Counted from the first letter of the stretch, positions 38,948-52,837 are shown. The stretch is 64,000 nucleotides of DNA from Panonychus citri (GCF_014898815.1 NW_026515502.1:1-64000), one strand, 5' to 3'. Notes: generated by a model from the sequence alone, not told the origin. Made by a program: numbers and translations.

Positions 38948-41900
38948 CACAAACTCACTATTATTCAGTACAAATTGTTGAAGAAACTTTTTGGGTTATG
39001 GTCCTTTGACCTCGAAATGTAAAGGGTAAATCAAATGGACTCAGTGAACTTTTAATCTTTCGAGTTTGAAAATGAGAAATTCGTGAATCAAGTTAATCAT
39101 AATTCATTAGAAATCAGTGTATCAACAGATACTCTATTGTGGCGATAAGTTGAATCACTTTTTTTGTTCATCATTGAATCTCATGAACTCTCCTCATGGA
39201 ATCAGATTGACCATTTAACAAAGATAACAAAAGATATTAATATTGTTGAATTTCCTGTTGAAAGATGTGAAGTAAAACTATTATATCGGGAAAAAGATGA
39301 GGATGAAGATAAGGTTAGAATAGGGTATAGTGGGTGTGGTGGATTGGTGATGTTGGCAAGATGTTAAAGATGAAATGTTTGGAGACAGTGAAAGGATGAG
39401 GATGATAACTTGTCTTTTTTTTTCTTTACTGCAGATCAACAACTAACATCGTAAGTGTTTAGCATCAGAACTTTTTTTTTTCTTCCTTGTTGTATCTTCA
39501 TTGATGAAGATGCTGATGACGAGGAGAATCATCATCATCAGTGTAGCGTATGTTGTATGCTTTTGTTAAGAAGGATGAAAAAAAGAGATGAGGAAGATAA
39601 ACTACAATGGACTTTAGGTTACCCTGTGTCAAAGTGAATCTGAGATATGCTCTTTGATGAGTGATTCCTTTTGGAATAGAATTTTTTTTTCTCTCTTATC
39701 ATCTTCGCTTTCAAAATGATGATGGTTTTGTGACCAAAAGCAAATTAGGGTTATTTTATTGTGTATGTGTCTAGAAGATGGGAGATGATGAAAATAGAAA
39801 AGGAGGAAGGAGAGAGAGAGAGAGAAATTATTCTATTCTTTATCTTCATCATTTTCTTTTTTCTCTTTTACATCATATTCATCTCCTCTTCTTCTTCCTC
39901 TTACTACATGATCTTTTCTTTTCTCTTTTTTCGTCTTCTTCCATTTTCTTCCAAGAAATTGAGACAAACTGAGCAAGAGAGAGAGAGAGAAAGAGAGATC
40001 CGAAGATGATGATTTTTCATGTCTACCAATTTTATCGACAAGGGAGTAAAAGAATCGAGCGAGAGTCTTGAGAGATATGAGAGAGAAGAAAAAATTGGAT
40101 GATAAAAGATGATAAACTATCATCAATGTGACTTACACAAGCCAAAAGAGTCCATTAAATCATCATCATCATCAACATGACCATTATCACGTGATCGTTA
40201 TTATAGTTATTATTTAGTTGATGAATGTTATATTGATATGGACTCTGGTCAATGAATTGGTCATCTTATCATGAGAGAGAGAGATGAGGGTATGGAAAGA
40301 GAGAAAGAGGGAAAATATGAAGATAATGATATTGTGATGAAAGAGGATGATAAAGATGATGATACGGAAATGATAATGAGAACCTGTTTGATATGGGTCA
40401 GTTTATCATTAGAAGAAAAAAAAATACTATTATATAATAATAATAATGGATTCATGGAGAAAGATACATTAAGCGAATGAAGAAAATAGGAAAATATTAT
40501 TATTTAATCGTAGTGATGACAATGATAATGATGAAAGACACATTGAGATGATGAGGATGGAAGATGAGGGATAAAAAGACAGAGAAAAGGAAAGTGAAAA
40601 TGATGATAGATTAAAAAGATGTCATGTCATGTTAATCAGTTGATAGTAATGAAGATGAAGAAAGATGATAACTTGTTATAAGTTTGAAAGGAAAAAGAAA
40701 AATAGTAAAATAAACTCCAAGAAAAAAAAAGTATCATCATGAAAGATGAGGAGGGAGAGTAAAAGCTCTGTATCATCATCATGAGAATTGGGAGTGAGAA
40801 TGATGAAAAAGAGAATGAAAAAGTTACAAAATGATGATTTTCCAAGGGATGAGGAGGATGAGAAAGTCACGCATTGATGCCTGAAGATATATACTCCAGG
40901 GTGGAGTGTGTGTGGATTCTGAGGAAAAAAATTGGGATGCGGAAGTGAAAAGGGTAACAGGAAATGAAAATTTTTCTCTATTCTCTCTCCCCCTGATTTA
41001 CTATCTCATCTTTATGAATACAAAATGAAATATTTTTGAATATTATTCAGTTTCCATTTATATATTTTCAACTCTTTCTGTGCACTAACCAATTCCACTC
41101 CCTTTGCCTTCCCTGTGGCTGAATATCCATCTATTACTGAATATTTATAGCTCATGTATTCCAATTCATTTCTGATGATTCCTTTTCCTTTTCCGCCTTT
41201 TACCTTATTCACTTTTCCTATTTTCATTCATCTATCTATTCATATTCCATATTCAATAACAATCATCATGGAAATAACCATTGGAAAGTAATATCTAATA
41301 CATTCGAATTTTTTTTCTTCTCTTTTTCCTTCCATTTCTTTTTATCTTCCTCTATCATCTTTTCTTATCATGTATTCATTCAGTTTTCAGAATCTTTTGA
41401 ATCTATCCCCTGAATCTTGATAATGTCTAGAACTTTTTTCCCTTTGTCCAGTTGATGATAAACATCATAAAGTAATAACAATAATATGAATGAAAGTAAT
41501 AAAAATGTTATCATGGAAACAGGAATTTTGTCTGAAATTGGGTTCCCTTCATGGGGAAATCATCATGAGCATGGGAAGAAGTGTATATGGGGATACATAA
41601 CAAGGAAAAGATGAGGATGAAAAATTTCAAAATTTCATCTCTCATACATCTTCATTCTCATTCTCTTTCTTTATGGGTTTTAAGTTTCGTTTTTTTATAC
41701 TCATATTAAAGTTTGGAAAATTTTTCATTCGAAATTCATTTTTTTTTCTCTTCTCTTTCTCTTCCCCTTTTCTTGTCATAAAATGAGACAGAATTTTCAT
41801 CTTCTCTGTCATTCCTGTTATCATCTTCACTTTTGCATCATTATTATTAAATATCAACCATTGTAAATGATTCATTCTCATCTCATGGTAATAATAACAA

Positions 41901-42038
41901 ATAACTATTGATAATTTGACAGAAATTGAGAGAAACTGATTGTCAAGGGTCGGGTTGGTATGAGAAATTCAAGTTTCATGCAATTCTGGTGAAAATATTT
42001 CCTTTTCTCTGCTCAGTTCATATAAAAGGTAAATTTTC

Positions 42039-42041
<3 letters not shown>

Positions 42042-42088
<47 letters not shown>
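42042..42088. repeat. (CT)n microsatellite, longest in the window
   Basis: About 47 bp of uninterrupted CT dinucleotide, just downstream of a TATAAAAG word near 42,021. Confidence 0.92.
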
Positions 42089-42092
<4 letters not shown>

Positions 42093-43697
42093 GATGATTT
42101 CCTTACGATCAATGAGTAAATAACCAAAAATTATCATGATAATAGAAATAAAAATTTCCGTTTCAATATTTGATTAAATTTCAGAAAGTAATTCATATCA
42201 ACTGAATCACCATGAAATCAATGTTAATCAATGATAAACATCATGTCCAGTTGGTCAATATTTTCCAGGTTAATCAGTTGTAAACATAAAGGTCAAACAT
42301 AAAATCAGATAAGCCAATTCAAATTTCAATCTCAATAACCATCAACATGATTGTATTATCAATAGATGATAATTGTCTTAATCCTAATCAGATGGTTATT
42401 TCTCATCATTTAATCACCAATTAATTGGTCATCACCATTAAGTTTAATCTTGTTAAATAATCTGAAAACTTGTAGTGGAAACAATTTTATCGTAATTATT
42501 GACGAAGGTGAATCATTAATACTCATACCACACCCTCCCAGTGCCACTCCCAATGCTCATGATTAACTTTCAATGATTAAAAATCCTCAGCGAGAACAAA
42601 TAAAAAGGTAAACCCTTTCGATTTCAATTTGATGTTATTGATTATCCTAATTAACTAAATTGCCTTCATTTTATAAACTGAATCTGATCATCAATTGAAT
42701 CAAGTGTTTAATATTAAATTGTATTGATGATAATCAGGAAGATGAATCAATGTCAGGGTGATTAGAGGGACGGAAAAAATTAGGTTACTCATTTTTTCCT
42801 GATGATTAAATTTACTTGATTACCTTTTGATGGATTAGTTGAATACATTATAAGGTTTAATATTATGTAATAATTCAGAATTTTCTCATTCACTTTCATG
42901 AACTCATGGTGATTCAGGATGAAAAGGAACGATGAAGATTATGAATATGATAATACAATAGGAAATCGGGATAAAGTTGATCAACTTAGGAATCAAGTTG
43001 ATTGTTGATGTGATCAAATTTACAACGTTGAATGTTGATCAGGGTTGATTATTATTACTTTTTTTTATATTCACTTCAATCATGAAGATTATATTTGAAA
43101 TTATGAAGAAAATTGAATTACTTTTCAAGGTAAAAATGTAAAGATGAGGATGTAAAATCGCAGGTAAGAGGTGATGAAGGTGAGATGGATTGGAGAAAAT
43201 TTTTCATTCGTAAACTTTTTACTTTTTTCTTATTCTATTGTTGTTTTTACTCATGTTCGGGTCATTTAGTTTTCCCATTCAATAGCTTTAGCATTGGTCA
43301 ATAGATAAACTGGACTATCGATGGGATGGGAAGTGTAACAATTGAATAAAGTTCCAGAAATTATATTGAATGGTTAAGAGATGAAGATGATTCGAGATAA
43401 TCTTATTCGGATTTGGCTTTTTTCTCTCCTTCTCTCTTTCTCCCTTGTGTTTACTATTGTTCCAGGAAAAGGGTAAAAAATTATCTTCCAAGACTGGTAA
43501 GTGTACTTCCGGTTAAACAATTTCATCTTCCACCCTCTTCCTACCCAAAAGCTAGCAGAAGATAAAGATAAAGAAAATATTCAATCGATTGAAGATCAAT
43601 TTTTTGTGTTGTTTCATTTCTCTACATCAGGAAAAGGAAGATCTATCTTCTTGGATGGGAAATGAGAGTGGGAAGATGCGAAGAGGAAGTTGAGGAG

Positions 43698-43700
<3 letters not shown>

Positions 43701-43732
<32 letters not shown>
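43701..43732. repeat. (GA)n microsatellite
   Basis: About 32 bp of pure GA. Confidence 0.9.
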
Positions 43733-43736
<4 letters not shown>

Positions 43737-44058
43737 TTGATCTTTTGTTTTATCTTCCATTTTGATGTTTGTCTCATTTTCTCTCCATCTTCACATTGAC
43801 CACTAAAATTAACGTTTTCTACCTAATCTTTCAATGGACGTTAATCTTATCCACTCAATTCTGTATTTTGTCCTCCCACTCCCAAGTGTTTCCATAGATT
43901 ATCCTCTTTCCACCTTCACTTTCATCACTAAACTTATCTTGACCCTCCCAGAGACTGTGTCCAGTAATCATTAGCGTTACACCTTATCAGGACAGAGAAT
44001 TTGTTAAGATACCAAATCTATATCAATATGAAATCTCAGGAGACTCTCAAGGTAGGTG

Positions 44059-44059
<1 letters not shown>

Positions 44060-44089
<30 letters not shown>
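44060..44089. repeat. (TC)n microsatellite
   Basis: About 30 bp of pure TC, lying about 330 bp after the GA run at 43,701 in opposite strand sense. The two could pair as a weak hairpin in single-stranded form. Confidence 0.9.
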
Positions 44090-44093
<4 letters not shown>

Positions 44094-47000
44094 TTCGGTG
44101 ATGAAGGTGGACAATGGTCAAAATAACAAGAAAAGTATTCGAGTGGAAGTAAAAAGAAAGAGATGACAGGGATGAAGTTAATGGTTCCCGAGATAAATGG
44201 ATTGTTTTAATTACGTACTTGTTTTTGTTTTCCTCTTTCAATGGACAATAAAAGGAGTGGTCATCATCATCTTCTTCATGTAGATGATGATCAACAAAAT
44301 TAATCATTCACAGAGAAACTTCATCAACAGATTTACAACATTTACCTGGAAGTTTTTTTCTTCCTTTGATTTTCGGTAAAATTCTGGACAATTAATTCAC
44401 GAGGCAATCAATTTAATCTCAATGGTCATTATAATCCTATGATCATCTTAATAAGTTGATATTAAATTAATTTATTGAAGAAATTACTTCAACGATTAAC
44501 AATCAATTCTAAGTTCTGATTGATTATATTTACAACTGACAGAGATAAAAAAAAGTTTACTAATCATTTTACTTAATCACCAACCGTGTACATGATTATG
44601 GTTTACTTAATGATTGAGAGTGATAATCAAAAGGAGAAATCACTAATTGTGACAATTTAATATAAATGTCATTTGGGAACATTGATAATAATCTTTTTTT
44701 ATTTCTTTTCTTCTTTGTCATCATCATCATCATCTAAGTCCTCGATTCCCTCCCTCTGAGTCTTTCATGGATTCATTGTATTGAATTTTCTCCATCCTCA
44801 CTTCATCCTCTTGTCCAGTCTTACTGACCATTGACCAACAATTGTACTTTCAGGTCAAACAAGTTTCCAATTATTGAACAGTTTATATTTTCCTTCATTC
44901 ATTCAGTTTAAAAGTTGACAAATTGTTATCTCATTGTTTTCGTATCTTTACGTTACTGGACATTACCTTGTTTAGAACCAACAATTGATTAGCTGCTTGA
45001 CCATCAGAAATTAATTAACATCATGATGGTCGAAATAAATTGTTTCAATTTTATTACATTCAAATTGGTTCCTGAGATGCAGAGAGAAAAAGCTTTGGAC
45101 ATTGGTCAAGTATTAGAGTCCAAGAGTAACAGTTGCACAAGAAAACGAAATGAAGAAGGAGAAAAATATTAACTGACCTTTTTCTTGACCAATTTCTTTC
45201 ATCATTCTCAAGGAAAAACCAACACATTCTACTCCTCATTGAACATTCCAAGTGTCAAGAATATAATATTGACCAATGGTCAAGACAAAAAGAAATAGAG
45301 AAACCAGAGAAACTTTCAAATCACTTTGATAATTGTACTTTTACCAAAGTGTATTAGATTGATATTATATCTTAAGTAAATTACTTTATCCATCAATTTG
45401 CTTGATATTGTGGTCATCATCTTGAGGTCAGTTTATGTGCTTCTCAGTTATTATTACATTTATTTACTCCTTCATCATTATCAATGTAATCAACACAATT
45501 GACCACTTGATATGTTTCATTAAATACAAACAATTACATCTCAATATCTCTGACAAACAAACCAATTGATTAAAACCATAATAATTACCAGTATTCAAAT
45601 ATCATATAAAGATGAGGAAACTTGATTTTTTCATTTTAAATGTTATCGTTTAAATCGTTACCATCAACTTATTAATAGCTAATTAAATTGTTCTGATTAG
45701 TAAATCATTTGTGCTCTCAGTGTGAGGATATTCACCAGTATATCTTTTAATATGTATTCTGGGGAAATTTTCATGGGAAATCGATGTTATCATGATAATT
45801 CATTTCTTTTTTGCTTCTCTTTCCATATTTATCATGATGCTAATGAACAAGCCGAGATATTGTTGATATTATGTTAATGATCATCTTTTATTATCATGGA
45901 TTAGTTTTCGATATCGAGTTAATCATCAATTATTTGAGACACTTTGACATGAGAATCATTTTTTATTCATCCCTCAATTATGAATATGATTATCAATACT
46001 CATCAGTATTGATTGGAAAAGGTTCCAATTAAAAGAGTTCAATCAGCAATTGAACTTTAATCATGATACTATTGATGATTTTTTCTTCACCATCATCGTG
46101 TTCATGTTTATCGTTTAAATTGATTGGCTCTGTTTTTTTATTTTACTTTGATCTCTTCATTTGAGTTTCACGAATGTTACTCAGAATTGCTCAGAATATC
46201 ATGAATGTATTAACTCTGGAATCGTTTGGAAAAAGTTCTGACTTTTGGTTTACTATTCTGAGAAAACAGAGCAATGAAAATGATGAATGAACTTATTCTT
46301 GAGCATCATCATCAACATTCATTTCACTTACTGTATACATTATATTTTCCACCATGAAGATAATTCTGAGTCTCAAAACTAACACATATCAGGAAGTTAA
46401 GGTAAGAAAAAAAAAGTTCTGATAACAAGAACTCATCAAGATAAATATCATCATGGTGAAGAAAGTTCATGAATTTCTGGTCATCATAATATTCATCAAC
46501 TTCACAACCTGATAACATTGTGATAACAATGAAACCTCTGAATTACCATGAAATTGGATAACCACAATGTTTAAATATTCAAGTTAATTAAGTTAAATAT
46601 AAAACAGTGAATTAAATGATTAACAATCAAGAAAAAAGGTCAGCAAAATAATAAAAGCACAACAATTTAAAAGTAGCAAATTAAATTGAACCAATTTCAT
46701 GATAAAATTATGAATGTGATGATGAAGTTGAAGAATCTAATTCATTTTTTTTTGCCAGTGGAAATAGTAATTAACTTTGACAAGTTTGTAATTAACTTTA
46801 ATCACGGTGAAAATTATTCATCAAAATTGAGCCAACCATTAATTTCAACTGATGTTAATATTTTTTTAATATCAACATTGAAACCATATGATTACACACT
46901 GAGCTATAAGATGAATAGTTAATTAATTGTAATAATAATATCGTTCAGTTTAATAGTTTAATTAACACTCAAGTGTAATCATAACATTTTTCTCAAATCC

Positions 47001-49345
47001 TCTCATCATTCACTTGAACAATTAACGATTAATAATGAAATGATTCACTAATAATGAAGAAAAAAAAATTATTAATATTAATAGTTACAAACGTGATCAA
47101 GTTGATTTGATTTCTCATGTCAATTATATCACGAACTCTTCTCAGAAATCAAGTTGAACAATCAGTTGATTGTTGTGTCTTGATTAACTGGAAAAACCTC
47201 ATTGCTCAAGCTATCGAAGCGATTTTTTTTTATATCTGCAACATTTATCAAGAATCAGAACTTTATTATCATAATAGTAAATATCAACTCACCCACTCCC
47301 ACCTCATGATGATATTATATTTTTTATCCTCTTCCTCCTTGAAAACCATTTCATGATTTAAATGCACCATTGATTTCAATTGATGTAAATACAGTTTATT
47401 TATAGTGAAAGTTAATAGTTGAAAGGAGGGAAAAAGTTTCCAAATAAACCCACCGACTTGAATATTACCCACTCTCCCCCTGAAGCTATTGATGATTTAA
47501 CGTTATTATTGAGATTCAATTGTTAATTTCATTTTCAAAATTAGCCCAGAGGCGATTTGATTCCCAGTCATTAAATGCTGTATTTACTATTGCATCGAGA
47601 TGGAAACTTTTATCTGAACTTTTTTTATCCAGATACAAAAAATACAACAAACTTGATGGTATTCAGGTTGAATATTATTTTCATGTCTCACTGAACTTTC
47701 AAGTTAAATAACTATTTCCATGTAATCAACATGATTGAATAATTGGGTATTATTAACCTTTTATTTGGTTATATCAATTTACTAACCAACAATTTAGTTT
47801 GTAAACTATTTTGATATATTTATTGGTATATGGATTTCTTTTCACTATTATTAATATTTCAATTATCAAATAATTAGATCATGATATTGTCAACCGATTT
47901 AGGACTTAATAACTATTACAATATAACAATGGTGAAAACTATTGTTATCAAATGATTGTCAATTGTTATCATCTTTTTATTGTTATTACAGTTTTTTTTT
48001 CACCAAAACTGTTATCATGGTGATTACGATTTTTATATTGTGTTTGTATTCAAATTATGGGATCGAAAAAGTTGCTGAAACTTTTGATTATTGCCAATTT
48101 GATATTAACTCATCTCAGTTATACTAAAGATGATCAAGAGATTTGATGAACTTGGAGTGGGATTGAAAAGACTGCGGCGGGTGAATGGGTTGATTGTTAG
48201 TTTCCCATGTGATTCTTGGTTTTATCAGTTTATTCTCTCTCTCTTTCTCTCTGTAATGTAATCCATAGGAATAAGATGAGGTAAAAAAGAAAGAAAATGA
48301 AATTCGAAAAGAAACTTTTCCAGCTCAATTTTGCTTCTTCACCAAATTTTCATGGCTCTAATGTAGAAATCCTAGTATCGAGTTGATTGATTGGCCTGAA
48401 AGTTTCAACGACAGTCACATCTCTCTCTCTCTCTCTCTCTCATTTTTTATCTTCATTCTTTACTATTTTCTCCTGTTTTTCCCACTGGATGTTTATCATC
48501 ATTGAACATACGGTGGATTGAACATGAATCTTATTCAATCCCATTCACTTTTTGGTTGAAAAACTGTAGTGAACTTTTTTCTTTCTCCTTTGGTCAAACT
48601 TCATTTCAATGATTATTATTATCAGAATGAAGATATATGAAGAAAAATTATCCCTTCTGATCTGAAAGTTTCCATGCTGCATCCTATGTCAAAAAAGCTC
48701 ATGTGATGGTCAAAATTTAGCAGAACTTTTTTCAACTTCCAGGATGATTCATCAAAAAAGATTTTCATCCTCATCATTTCAAACAGATTTTCATCAATTT
48801 TTGAATGGAAATATTTCCACTTGACAGAATCAATCTTAAATTGTCAACAAATATGATGAAATTCATCAAAGAAAGAGGGAAATTCAAATAGTTTGTATAT
48901 TAATTTTCGTCATTTCCTTAAAACTGAGGAGCGGATTTGTTACATCATCGCCATGATTAGTTTTAGCTCAAAGATGCTACTCTATGGGTAGTAAGAGGAT
49001 AATATTAACTTTGATAATAATAATAGCAATAAGCTGAGTGTTAAGATAAGTTGATGACTCCTGAAGACTGGTCACTATTTGATGGTCATGTAAAGGTTAT
49101 TAAATAATACAGATGACTTATAATCCGATGGTTATTACTGTTTATATTTACACTGACCTGAGATTAGACTGAACTTTTTTTTGTTACTCCCAATATAATA
49201 ACTATTATGAGGTTTATTATATTTTTTCGGAGGGATGAAAAAATAATTGTGAGTGACACTTGAGTGGACTGGTCAGTCTGTAATAACGATCTAACTAATA
49301 GATATTAGAATTGGATGATTTTTCTAATCCTCTGAACATTTGACC

Positions 49346-49560
49346 ATATATATATAAGTTACACTGGAACAGCCTGAAGTCAGAATTAAGAGAAAGAGAG
49401 TTTGTTGAGTTTCTATCAGAGTTTTCATTCAGTTGGATCTTTGGAAATTCATCTTTGAACAAACAGAATGGAATTGGAAAAAAAAGAACAATTTTCTCCC
49501 TCTCTCAGGGCGAAGTTTAATTCTTTATATCTTATAAAGAATCTACGGTCAACTCAGTAA
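49346..49560 (+). promoter_or_regulatory. Promoter-like site with short ORF (candidate)
   Basis: A TATATATATAAG run near 49,346-49,358 lies about 30 bp before a TCAG initiator word at 49,380, the canonical metazoan spacing. The first ATG after it (49,468) opens a 30-codon frame to 49,560 that is followed, one base out, by a GTAAAG donor-like word. It could be a first exon or chance AT-rich sequence; no downstream exon was recognised. Confidence 0.2.
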
Positions 49561-52123
49561 AGATTCTGAGGAGGGATAAGGTGGTGGTGGTAGTTGAAAA
49601 GGAGAAGGTGAAAGTTGATGGTGGAAATGATGATAAGGTGGAAAGAAAATGCGATAAAGTGAAAATTGGAAGTTGAAATAATCTTTTAAATGGGCAACTT
49701 GTTACGATTTTCATGGTCGGTGGGAAGGTGAGAAAATTAAGTTTACCCACTCTAATGGGGAAGTTCATGAATCTTGCTTACCTTGTCAATTGTATTACTT
49801 TATGATGACAAAGTCAAACATTATTGTACCACCATGATTATTATTTCAAGACACATACACCCAGAGATAGACTCATTCTGGTTCATGATGATGATGATCA
49901 CCCATTAGATGATTTATCAAGGTGGAAAAATAGATTCTATCAGTGAAACTGTGAGACTTTTTCATGTTATCACAATTTGCATCATCCAATTGATTGGAGT
50001 AAATATCATCTTCAATAATGGAGCCAAAAATCATCGCTGTTAATTTACTGATTTTCCTGGTGATCAAATTTATTTCTTCTGAATCAATTTCATGAAATCA
50101 TTATTACCATCATACTGGTTAATATAATGAAGATAAGTAAGAGGAAGATGATGATAATAACTCTGATAATGATGATGATGATTTTCATTATTCTGGTTTG
50201 TATATATTTCTTGGTGTAAATGAGCGTTTCAGTTGAAACTTATCATGTTTGAACCTGAACCAAAAAAAAGCATATAATCATCATTATGGTTTTGATAATA
50301 AGTGATGCAAATGATAATAATAATAATAATGATGATAATGATGATATTGATTCAATGAATTCAATGGATTCAGAAAGTTCAATTGTCTTTATCATGATTA
50401 ACTTGGTGAAAGTAAATTCTCAAGGAGAAATAAATTCCTGCATTGAGATGAGATTTATCTCATTTCAAGATGAGAGAATGATAACTTTATTTGACTTGAG
50501 TTCTAAATAGTTACAAAGAAAAATTCGTGACCTTTCACATTCGAATTTCGAATGTTTTTGTTCTTTTCTTCATCGGTCATTGAGTTTAGTGGAAAAAAAA
50601 TATTATCACATTTTTCTACCTCGAAAATAACATATTATCATGATGGAGATGTAGGAAAATAGGGTTGCAAGTTTCTCGAAATATTCATTCATCCATTGGA
50701 ACTGTTCATTCATCATGAGAAATGTTCATGAGAGTAAAGAAAAAACCAATAAAAAGTATCAAAAGTTCATTCGATTCCATGAAAAGGATAATATCAGTTT
50801 CTCAAGTTGAAGTTGAACTTTTTTTTCCTCTCCTTCACTTTTACCTTTAAAATGCTCGAGAAAATGAATAAAGGTAAATAAATGATTCTCAAGAATAACT
50901 GTTAAAACTATGGTGATAATCATCAACTGAATCAATTGGAACCATTTGAAACCAGAATCTTGACAATTTGTGCCAATCTAAAAGATATTAAGTAACATAA
51001 TAATCATTGGTCAGCTGAATGTTGACCGTTAGATGTGTGAATTATGACAAATTGATGCTTGTCAACCAATTGAATATGAGGATTTTTTTTCTCACCATCT
51101 TTCTGAGGATTAAGAGTAGGAAAAAAAGTTTAAGATTCAGTCAGAACTTTTTTCTTGGTGATTTCATCGTCCTTTTTTTTCATCATCTTCATGGTATCAT
51201 CATAATCATGAAAGTGATTGGATTGATCAATCATTATAACTTCACCATTCATCTTGAAACCTTCATCCCAAATATCATCAAATAAGTTGATGAGGATACT
51301 GAAAATGATCCAGAATCATCATGAAGACAAAAGGATTCATGAAGTTTATTATTTCTCATACTAAATACCCGTAAGGATGAAGATGAGAAACAAATAATAA
51401 CATGAAATTCATACCATTGACTTAGTCTTTTTTACTCAATCATTATCATCCTTTGGAATATAACAAAAAAAACCTTTTTTTTCGATATCATCATCATTCA
51501 TCATCATCAGGTTATCATCTCTACACCATGATGATAATGAAAGATTCAGAATTTTCTGTTATGGAAGAGGAGAAAAAACTTTTTCCTTCATGATAATCAA
51601 TCTAAATCTTGTCATGATTTTCAAACAAAACTTTCAACTCTCAAGTGTTTGTTGGTGTTGTTATTTGTTTACAATCAATAAATTGCTTGTAAAACATTGT
51701 CAGTAATTTACTGATTATCAACATGAGCTAATTACAATTAGATGATTATCTTTGATTAATCAATTGCAAAGTGACATTTGTCAACAACCCAATCAACAGC
51801 TTTTTTTTCAAAGAACTAATTTTAATAGATTTTGAATAAAAATAGATTCAAAACAAGAATCAAAATATGTTAAACTTTTGAATTGGCTTTTTTGGAACAA
51901 GAAAATTTTCAAGAAAATCACAAAGATATGAAAATGACCAAATTCAAAACTAATTAACCATTTATTGGCGTGAGAAACAGGAATCAACAAGAAATTTAGC
52001 TATTCAAGCTTGACAGATTTTCCTTATTGGAAATACACAATTGAAAAGTAAACAAATCTTAATGAAGAATGTAATGAAAAATAACATCAATATGGAAATT
52101 TAGAGAAATTTTGTTTAAGAATA

Positions 52124-52392
52124 AGATCCATAGAATAAGATCCATAGAAAAAGATCCATAGAAAAAGATTCACGGAAAAAGATTCATAGAAAAAGATTCA
52201 TAGAAAAAGATTCATAGAAAAAGATTCACGGAAACAGATTCACGGAAACAGATTCATGGAAACAGATTCATGGAAACAGATTCATGGAAACAGATTCATG
52301 GAAACAGATTCATGGAAACAGATTCATGAAACAGATTCATAGAAACAGATTCATAGAAAAGATTCATAGAAGAAGATTCATAGAAGAAGATT
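52124..52392. repeat. 14-bp minisatellite, about 19 copies
   Basis: Tandem units of the form AGATTCATAGAAAA or AGATTCATGGAAAC run head to tail. Variants are ordered in blocks: CCATAG first, then CACGG, CATAG, CACGG again, CATGG, and CATAG at the end, with three single-base contractions near the right side. This pattern indicates local expansion by slippage or unequal exchange. It lies about 160 bp beyond the stop codon of the minus-strand 66-aa gene, so it may be the subterminal repeat region of the mobile element. No inverted copies were seen near the opposite end. Confidence 0.9.
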
Positions 52393-52554
52393 ATTTTCTC
52401 AATTTTTCTTCAGTCTATTCCCAACAGAAATTGGAAACATTTTCAGAAAAATCAGGAGAATCTTACAAAAAAAGAGTAAATAAATAGATATAAAAAGCTT
52501 GAATTTGATTAATTGAGCTTTTTCTTTGGTAATTGATTGATGGCACAAGAGAAA

Positions 52555-52837
52555 CTAGTTGAGGTCCATATCCTGAATTTCCTGGGAAAAATCCATTGGT
52601 TCAACTTCAGCTTTTTCTTTAGCTTTCGATTCTTGTTGAGCATTTTCTATCGGGAAATCATTTTGAATTGATTCTTGTGTATGAACAATTTCCCATTTTG
52701 TATGAATTTCACATTTAACTGTATAAGAATATCCTGTTAAAGAAAGTTAGAAGTTGAATTATTCATATGATCACAAGAAAAAATTCAAAATTATTCAATA
52801 GATTGTTAAACTTACCTTGTTGTTGATTTTGATCCAT
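52555..52837 (-). CDS. Small two-exon ORF, 66 aa, acidic tail
   Basis: It is split by an intron and easily missed. Exon 1 is 52,816-52,837 (seven codons, MDQNQQQ, plus one base), and an 82-bp intron runs GTAAGT to TTAACAG. Exon 2 is 52,555-52,733. The spliced frame gives 66 aa ending in an acidic stretch (EPMDFSQEIQDMDLN). It has no signal peptide or membrane segment and no recognised domain. An upstream untranslated exon is suggested by an acceptor (TTTTCAAG) at about 52,879 and a donor (AAAG/GTAAGC) at 52,978, which places the transcript start within or upstream of the transposase 3' end. It may be a small accessory or regulatory protein of the element, or a translated part of an alternative transposase isoform. 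Confidence 0.55.

Larger units (their letters stand above)
38126..52123. other. 14 kb spacer, no confirmed gene
   Basis: Several frames of 60-90 codons exist but are GA/CT or ATC repeat translations or AT-rich noise. Notable contents are the CCACCGGTGG palindrome at 38,448-38,457, the TATCGATA palindrome at 38,930-38,947, and long CT/GA microsatellites at 42,042-42,088, 43,701-43,732, 44,060-44,089 and 48,419-48,441. There is also a TTGACC/GGTCAA-rich stretch at 42.2-45.3 kb and a promoter-like site at about 49,346. Words such as GAACTTTTTT and AAAAAGTTCTGA recur often. Non-coding exons or short genes cannot be excluded. Confidence 0.4.

Noticed and set aside
47117..47711. Two nearby plus-strand frames (47,117-47,356 and 47,520-47,711) as exons of one gene
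   Set aside because: No acceptable donor and acceptor pair joins them in frame, and neither shows a recognisable domain.
50286..50510. 74-codon plus-strand frame with Asn/Asp run
   Set aside because: The distinctive part is a GAT/AAT microsatellite translation; the remainder is short and featureless.
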